A stretch of 64,000 nt of DNA. Origin: Capsaspora owczarzaki ATCC 30864 (taxonomy: Eukaryota > Opisthokonta > Filasterea). Both the position numbers and the translations under genes were made by a program. Of the stretch, positions 58,405 through 64,000 are shown piece after piece. The notes under the pieces were generated by a model, which did not search any database, had not been told where the DNA came from, and saw only the letters and a list, made by a program, of their open reading frames with translations. Every line of letters starts with the position of its first letter. Position 1 is the stretch's first letter. Location: the NCBI RefSeq assembly GCF_000151315.2, contig NW_011887299.1:345939-409938 (forward strand), read 5' to 3'.

Positions 58405-61400
58405 CTAGGCCAGGAGGGGAGTGCTTGGGCTGGCCGGGCGATGGCCGATGGACTCGCGGGTCATCTGCGTGGCTGCGTAAGTGGTGTAAACGCGAGAGGT
58501 AGCCGAGTACACAGACCCAGTGGGCCTGAGAAATCGGACGCAATAGTCAGCAGACAAACACGCATTGTGAGGGCGGAGAAAAGAAGAAGAAAAAAAAGCT
58601 CGGCAGACCACAAAAGAGAACAAGGTTGTACAAAAGCAAAAACCACAAAAAGAAAACTTACCCTCGCGCGGCAAAGGGCTCGAGAACGCGATGCGCATCA
58701 AGTCGCCCGGAATTGGAGCGCTGCATCAGTTGCACCATTTCGACGGGATTGGGGTTGAATCCGAGCGCATACGCACGGAAGATGACCAGCGGGAACAGGC
58801 AAGCAACCGTAATCAGAAGCACGGTCAGCCAGTAGACGGGATCGCTAAAGAGCTTGAACATCAGCGAGTACATGGAGAGCGTGGGCACCAGCGAGGCGAG
58901 GGCAAACAGCACAAACACGGCAGCGAGCTGGCCCCAGATGGCCAGATGGTTGAGCCACGTGAAGGTGTGCGTCTCCAAGGCAACGTTGCCGATTTGCACA
59001 AAGATGGCCGCCGTGTAGGCGACCAAGGAAATGGTCTCTTGGTCCAGCAGTGTCCCGTCATGCAGAGCAAACTGCGCATTGTAGATGCCGAGCGTGAAAA
59101 ACAAGGTGACGGCGGCCTGGTACAGCGCACGCACCATCCAACGCATGAAGATGCGAACATGGAACGCATGGCCTCCCTGCGACCACAGGTATAGCTCTGG
59201 GAAGGTCATGACACTCTCTTCCTCGACATCGCGATCAAAAATGTAAAAGATGACGGGAATGCCGGTGAACAAAATGTTGTAAAACGTCAAACTGATTGAG
59301 TTGAAGAAGCTTGCTCCTGAAAATCCCGACAAGAAGGCAAACCTGCACAACCCAGCAAGAGAGCGAAAATGGAGGAGGGAAAGGGGTTTCAATTTGGTGA
59401 GCATCCCGCCTCATCTGATCAAAATAGTTAGCGACAAAAAGAGAGTAGGCAGACCCACTCACATGAGTTGGATCAACGCAATATAAATAGACTTGTGGAA
59501 GCTGTAGAGGGCCACGAACGAAGTGCGGTTGTACGAGTATCGACCATGGATGAGCACCAGTCGCCGCAGAGCTTTGAAAACTGCCCAAACAAACAGCATC
59601 ATCATCATCACCAAGAAACATTCAGCCATTTCGCGACAATTGTCCAACAACAAGACGCAATACCAAAACGACGACAATCTTACACGGAACGCTGTAGTCG
59701 GCCGCTCGTGCCGCCTGCAGACCTTCTTTGCCGTTGATGCCAATGCCAATGTGCGCTTCTTGGATCATGCTGACATCGTTGCCACCGTCACCAATCGCGA
59801 GAGTCACACGCGTGGTGCGACGCGTACCACGAGACACGGCACGTTGGTGATTGGCAAAGCGCGCATCCAAATCGCTCGAGTCGCTTTCTTCCTCGCGCAA
59901 GCGCGAAAAGCCGCTTCCTGCTCCGAACGGCGTGTCGGACGCACCAGTCGACGAGCAGCAGGAGCGCAATGTTTGCCAGCCCTCGGAAATGCCCTCGGAA
60001 ATGCGCTCAGACCACGAGAGCGGCGGTGGTGTATCGCCTGGGCTGGCGGGGACAAATCCATCGTACTTGACCAACGCCACCACTTGTGCCTTTTGCTGAG
60101 GAGTGACGCGGCAGCAAATCACAGTGTGCGCTTGCAAAGACAGCTGCAAGAACAATTCGGGGAGGGCTTCCAACGCCACTCGCAAGGTTGAACCCTCAAT
60201 AATAACAGAAAATTGGATGGGGAGCGGCTGGGAGCGGGAATGGGACTCTCGCCCGGCATCACTCGCACTGCGTCGGTGGGTCTCTTCCTCGGAATTCGCG
60301 TACAAGGCTGCACTGTGGCGGTTTTCAGGCGAGAGCATGCGCTGCACATGCAAAAGATGCTCTTGAACGGACGCCCGAACTTGCTCGGCCGTTGTGCCAC
60401 GAACGGGCAGCAGCTCGCCGTGCGGCGCAGGCGTCATCAAATTGCAGCTTGTGGCAATTTGCACGGCAGTCGCGTACTTGTCGCCAGTCAGCATCCAGAA
60501 GCGGATGCCAGCCTGTCGCAGCATGGAAATGGTCTGCGGAACTTGATCCTGGAGCTTGTCTTCAATGGCGCTCGCACCGAGCAGCGCAAGGCCTTGTTCG
60601 ATTTGCGCATAGCAAGCGGCAAGCTGTCGATCGCGGTCCTGCATCGCAGACTTGGCAGCAAGCAGTTGCTTCTGCCACTCGGCAAACTCGGCCTCGCTCA
60701 CAGGACGTTGAGCAATGCACAACGTGCGCAGTCCGAGCTGCGCGTACGTCTCTAGTTGTGGTCGGGTTGCATTGATAACTCGGGCGGCGCCAAGCACCGC
60801 AGACGGGTCGAACGCCGTGCTCGCAGCCGCCTCACCGCTGTCAGCAGAAATGCTCGGCTCCAAGTTCAATCCAACCGCGGCAGAGTCAGTTCCAAGGCAG
60901 CGAGGAAGCACAGTGTCGTCAGCACCCTTGGTGAACAAGAACAGCTTTTGCGTCAACGGGCCCTCGACACCGCGGACAACCACAGACATGCGCTTGCGGT
61001 CGGACGAAAACTCGAGGACAGCCAGTATCTCGTACTTTTCAACCGACCCGCAAACCGAGATGGTGACAATCGATCCCTCGCGACGCAACAGCTTGATGCG
61101 CATCTTGGCCGCCGCCTTGACGAGGGCCTCTTCGTCGGGAGACGACGCCTGGTAGACGAGCTCGCTCTCGTCTTGGCCTGGAGCGGAAACATGATGCTCA
61201 AAAGCTGCTCCGTGAGATCGAGCATGCTGATGCGCTTGCATGGAAGTCGCAGGGACAACCGTGTGACACACAGCAAGGACGCGGAAAAAGCTCAAGGCGG
61301 CAAAGGCGTCTGCAGAAGCAGACATGGAGCCACGCGGCGAAAGGCTGGCCGAGGCAGCTTCGGCGACCATGGCCTTCAGCCGCTCATCGTCCAATGCACT

Positions 61401-63602
61401 CAACTCGCCATCGGACCAAGTCGAGTGCTGTGGAACGTTGGCATGCTCTGTGGACGGCATGCTCAGCGATCCATACGTGCTGCCGTGAATGGTGCAAAAT
61501 TTGAACTCCATCACATTTTCCGTCAACGTGCCCGTCTTGTCGGTGAAAATGTACTCGATTTGGCCCAAGTCTTCGCTAATGGCTGTGCTGGTGGCATGAG
61601 CGCCGATGTTTTGGCGATCATCCCACAACGCCAAATCCCAATCAATGAAGACGGCATACGAGTACTTGCAAATATCCATCGTCACCTAATCAAGGAGAGA
61701 AAAAGGAACGAATGAAGCAAGGAGGAATGGGAAGAGGTGCGAGGGAAGGATGGCATTTTTGCCAGCGTTGTTTTGCAAAACGAAGCTCAAACTCACTTTC
61801 AACGAAATCGGAATCATGAGGGAGAGAAGCAGCAGCATTCTCAACGGAATGACAAACCAGTCGTACCAGTCTCGCACAGCTGGCACCAAGAGGTACCACG
61901 CCTTGCAGCAACGGAAAAAAGTAAAACGGAAAATAAACACCGAGTGTCAGAAATGATGCGCAAATCGCAAATGCATCATCAAAATACACCTACTTCGTGA
62001 GACTCTTGTTCGTCCACAACATCGCCACCAAAGCCAAAGCTGAAGGACAGGAGCAGTTGAAGGCAGAAGACGAATGCGGAAACAGCATTGACGCTCTGAT
62101 CCAGCTTTGTCCATTTGATCGGCGGCGCGGTTTTGTTCATACCAAGCTTCGTTTCGTTGCCTACGACAAGAGGGGTCCAACAAGGAGAAGAAGAGTTGGG
62201 GTCAGAAAACACGACCAAATACAAAACAAAGTTCACCAAAACAACAAAAAAAGTTTAAACCACCCTCCATCAACATACCAGTGTAGACAGCAAGAGCGAT
62301 GGCCCATGCAGTGTTGCGCAAGTGCGTTCCTTGCAGAAGCAACTGGGCAGAACTGAGCGATGCGGGTGCGGGAACAGAATGAGGAGAGGAGCGGTAGGCA
62401 TTCAGGTGACGAATGTCTGTAAAGAGCCGCGAGTCAAAGCGGTAAACTTCTGGGTTTGGTGCTGCGCACTCAACCACGCCCGTGAAAGCCAACAGGGCTT
62501 CTTCAGACATGGCGTGCGTGTCTTTCAACGAAAGACGGGTTTTCAGGTCCGTTTCGCCGTCAAGATTAGCGGTCTGGATGTAGCACAGGCCCTCGGCGCC
62601 TTCCGCTGAGGTTTTAAGGACTACTGCATCGCAAGGCAGTTCATTCTCGTTCTCCAGGTAGATAATGTCGCCGACATGAATGTCGGACGCCTTGATGGTT
62701 TGCCACACTCGCGGCGCACCCTCCACGCCGCCTTCCAAGCGCGCGACCGTTACAGGACGACTGTTTGCGCGAGCATCGGCAATGTGACGAAGGCGATCGT
62801 CCACCGCCTCCTTGGCGGCTGAAATGGCAACGATAAATATGAGCGGAACCCACGTCGTGAGCGGGTTGACGGGCGTCAGTGTTGGAAACAGCTGCAGGAT
62901 GGCGATGAGCAGAAAGTAGCGATTCATAAACCGGCTGCCAGGTTTCGAGCAGTCAACGCGTGTCATGATGCCAGCCAGCCAAGTCAAGAAATAAGAGGAT
63001 GGAAGGATTTTGACGTCCATTCCAAAATAATGATCACAACGAATGCAGACCACAACGTGAGTGAATTCAACATCCAAACTGGCCACATCGATACAAGAGA
63101 TCAGATGGATCCATCTAACAATGCTACGTCGCTCAGAAAGCAAAGCGCAGGCGAAAAAGGAGAATGGCCGAAAACGAATGACTCTCTCCACATCGGCAGT
63201 CAACGCTGAATCCCCTCACCTGAACTGCTCGTAGAGATTGAACGGGATGAACGTGAACAGCGTGTACTTTGAGTTGACAATGCGGTTGTCTGGGAAGCCG
63301 GCATTGAGCGCGGCCTGGTTGGCAGCCACAACGCGCGTTGGTCGCTGATCGGCCGCGCTGTCGTCATCCTCGCCGGACTCCGCTGCTGCAGGCTGCAAAC
63401 CAAAGCACACACCAACGAGAAACGATGAGAGTGAGGCAGCAATGAGAACGAATTGGGGGTGTTTTCAAGTGGGCTTTGTGTGCGTGATGGTTGAGTGGAA
63501 AGGGCGTGAGTGAGTGAGCGAGGAAGAGGTGGTGCAAAACGGGTGAAGCGTTTGGGTTACCAGGCCGCGGAGACGTCGCCACGAGCGCTGCACGAAGGAC
63601 AT
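58405..63602 (-). CDS. P4-type ATPase (phospholipid flippase), ALA2-like
   Basis: Moves phospholipid from the outer or lumenal to the cytosolic leaflet. Exon 1 (63602 to about 63562) encodes MSFVQRSWRRLRGL; about nine exons give roughly 1,350 residues. Landmarks in order are SKYTLFTFIPFNLYEQFRR, TM1-2 with FMNRYFLLIAILQLFP, the actuator TANLDGETDLKTRL (the DGET loop), YTGNETKLGMNK, TM3-4 with the PISLKV helix, the phosphorylation site FTDKTGTLT, the nucleotide-domain TSDRKRMSVVV-type sequence (SSDRKRMSVVVRG), FWMLTGDKYATAVQIA, CCRVTPQQKAQVVALVK and GDGGNDVSMIQEAHIGIGI. These are followed by VHGRYSYNRTSFVALYSFHK and the last helices. The wording throughout resembles plant ALA2 rather than animal ATP8/10/11. 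The last exon is short and ends RPASPSTPLLA. Confidence 0.93.
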
Positions 63603-63724
63603 TGTTGGAGAAACACTTGTCAAGGTGTGCGCTGTTCGAAGGGGGGTCGTGTGTGGGAAGGGGGCCCGAGAGACGGAGACACACGCGATCCCAAAAATGC
63701 CGTGATAACAGAAAAAGAAAACGG

Positions 63725-63755
<31 letters not shown>

Positions 63756-64000
63756 CTGGGACAAGATTGAGAAAAATGGCTTTGGATCGAATGTGATGCC
63801 GGCTTCCAAGGCAGTGGGCAGTGCAGTTGCTCCAGCACTCTTTGAAAGAGATCGGAGAGGATGGATCTTGTTTCAACGGGCATCGTCCGAGATACACAAA
63901 CACTAAATCTCGCAATTCGAACAGGCGGTTTGGTGCCTGTTACCCCGCGACGGGTCAGATCTCGCAACAGTTCATGCATTATCGACAATAGAGCACACTT
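63603..64000. other. Upstream flank of P4-ATPase to window edge
   Basis: The stretch contains a poly(A) tract of about 29 bases (63725-63753) and purine-rich sequence. I see no exon that can be supported. Confidence 0.5.

Noticed and set aside
1-64000. Search for tRNA, rRNA, CRISPR arrays, transposases or virus-derived elements
   Set aside because: No cloverleaf, rRNA core, spaced direct-repeat array, transposase, integrase or capsid-like frame was recognised on either strand by eye.

Overview
This window is intron-rich eukaryotic nuclear DNA. It has canonical GT-AG introns of roughly 70-1100 bp, no operons, short intergenic gaps, and many A/T homopolymer tracts of up to about 50 bases. I can follow eighteen protein genes. 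The gene content (integrin alpha and beta, parvin, FBXW7, LAMTOR1, INTS11, DCTN5, ORC1/ORC4) points to a unicellular relative of animals. A filasterean such as Capsaspora owczarzaki is my best guess. That is inference from memory and has not been checked by alignment.

Layout, left to right: an RGS-PX sorting nexin (+, 5' end cut by the window edge); FBXW7 (-); a class II-like O-methyltransferase (+); parvin (-); a TBC RabGAP-like protein (-) with telomere-like hexamers just upstream; an Mpo1/DUF962 dioxygenase (+); ORC1 (-); dynactin p25/DCTN5 (+); integrin beta (-) head-to-head with integrin alpha (+) across a 1.1 kb shared promoter region; GTPBP1 (-) carrying a 109-bp tandem duplication; LAMTOR1 (+); ORC4 (-); a 14-exon adaptor with three PTB-like domains (+); INTS11 (+); a BtaA/DUF3419 protein (-); a RalGAP beta-like protein (-); and an ALA2-type P4-ATPase (-). 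The 3' end is not reached by any further recognisable gene.

The most interesting system is cell-matrix adhesion. A complete integrin alpha/beta pair is arranged divergently, and each chain keeps its diagnostic tail (KLGFFDRK in alpha, NPLF and NPLY in beta) and the beta MIDAS/ADMIDAS residues. About 7 kb beyond the beta gene lies parvin, a cytoplasmic partner in the animal ILK-PINCH-parvin complex. About 8.5 kb beyond the alpha gene lies a three-PTB, proline-rich, polyQ adaptor whose domain type is the one that reads NPxY/F tails in animals. Other functional groupings are two origin-recognition ATPases (ORC1, ORC4) about 19 kb apart, and membrane/endolysosome biology (sorting nexin, LAMTOR1, RalGAP, TBC, flippase, dynactin).

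Exon boundaries were placed by eye from splice consensus and continuity of conserved protein sequence. For both integrins, LAMTOR1 and the PTB adaptor the summed exon lengths are multiples of three. Two conserved genes (ORC1 and the RalGAP) show a one-base frame discontinuity that I cannot explain by an obvious intron.
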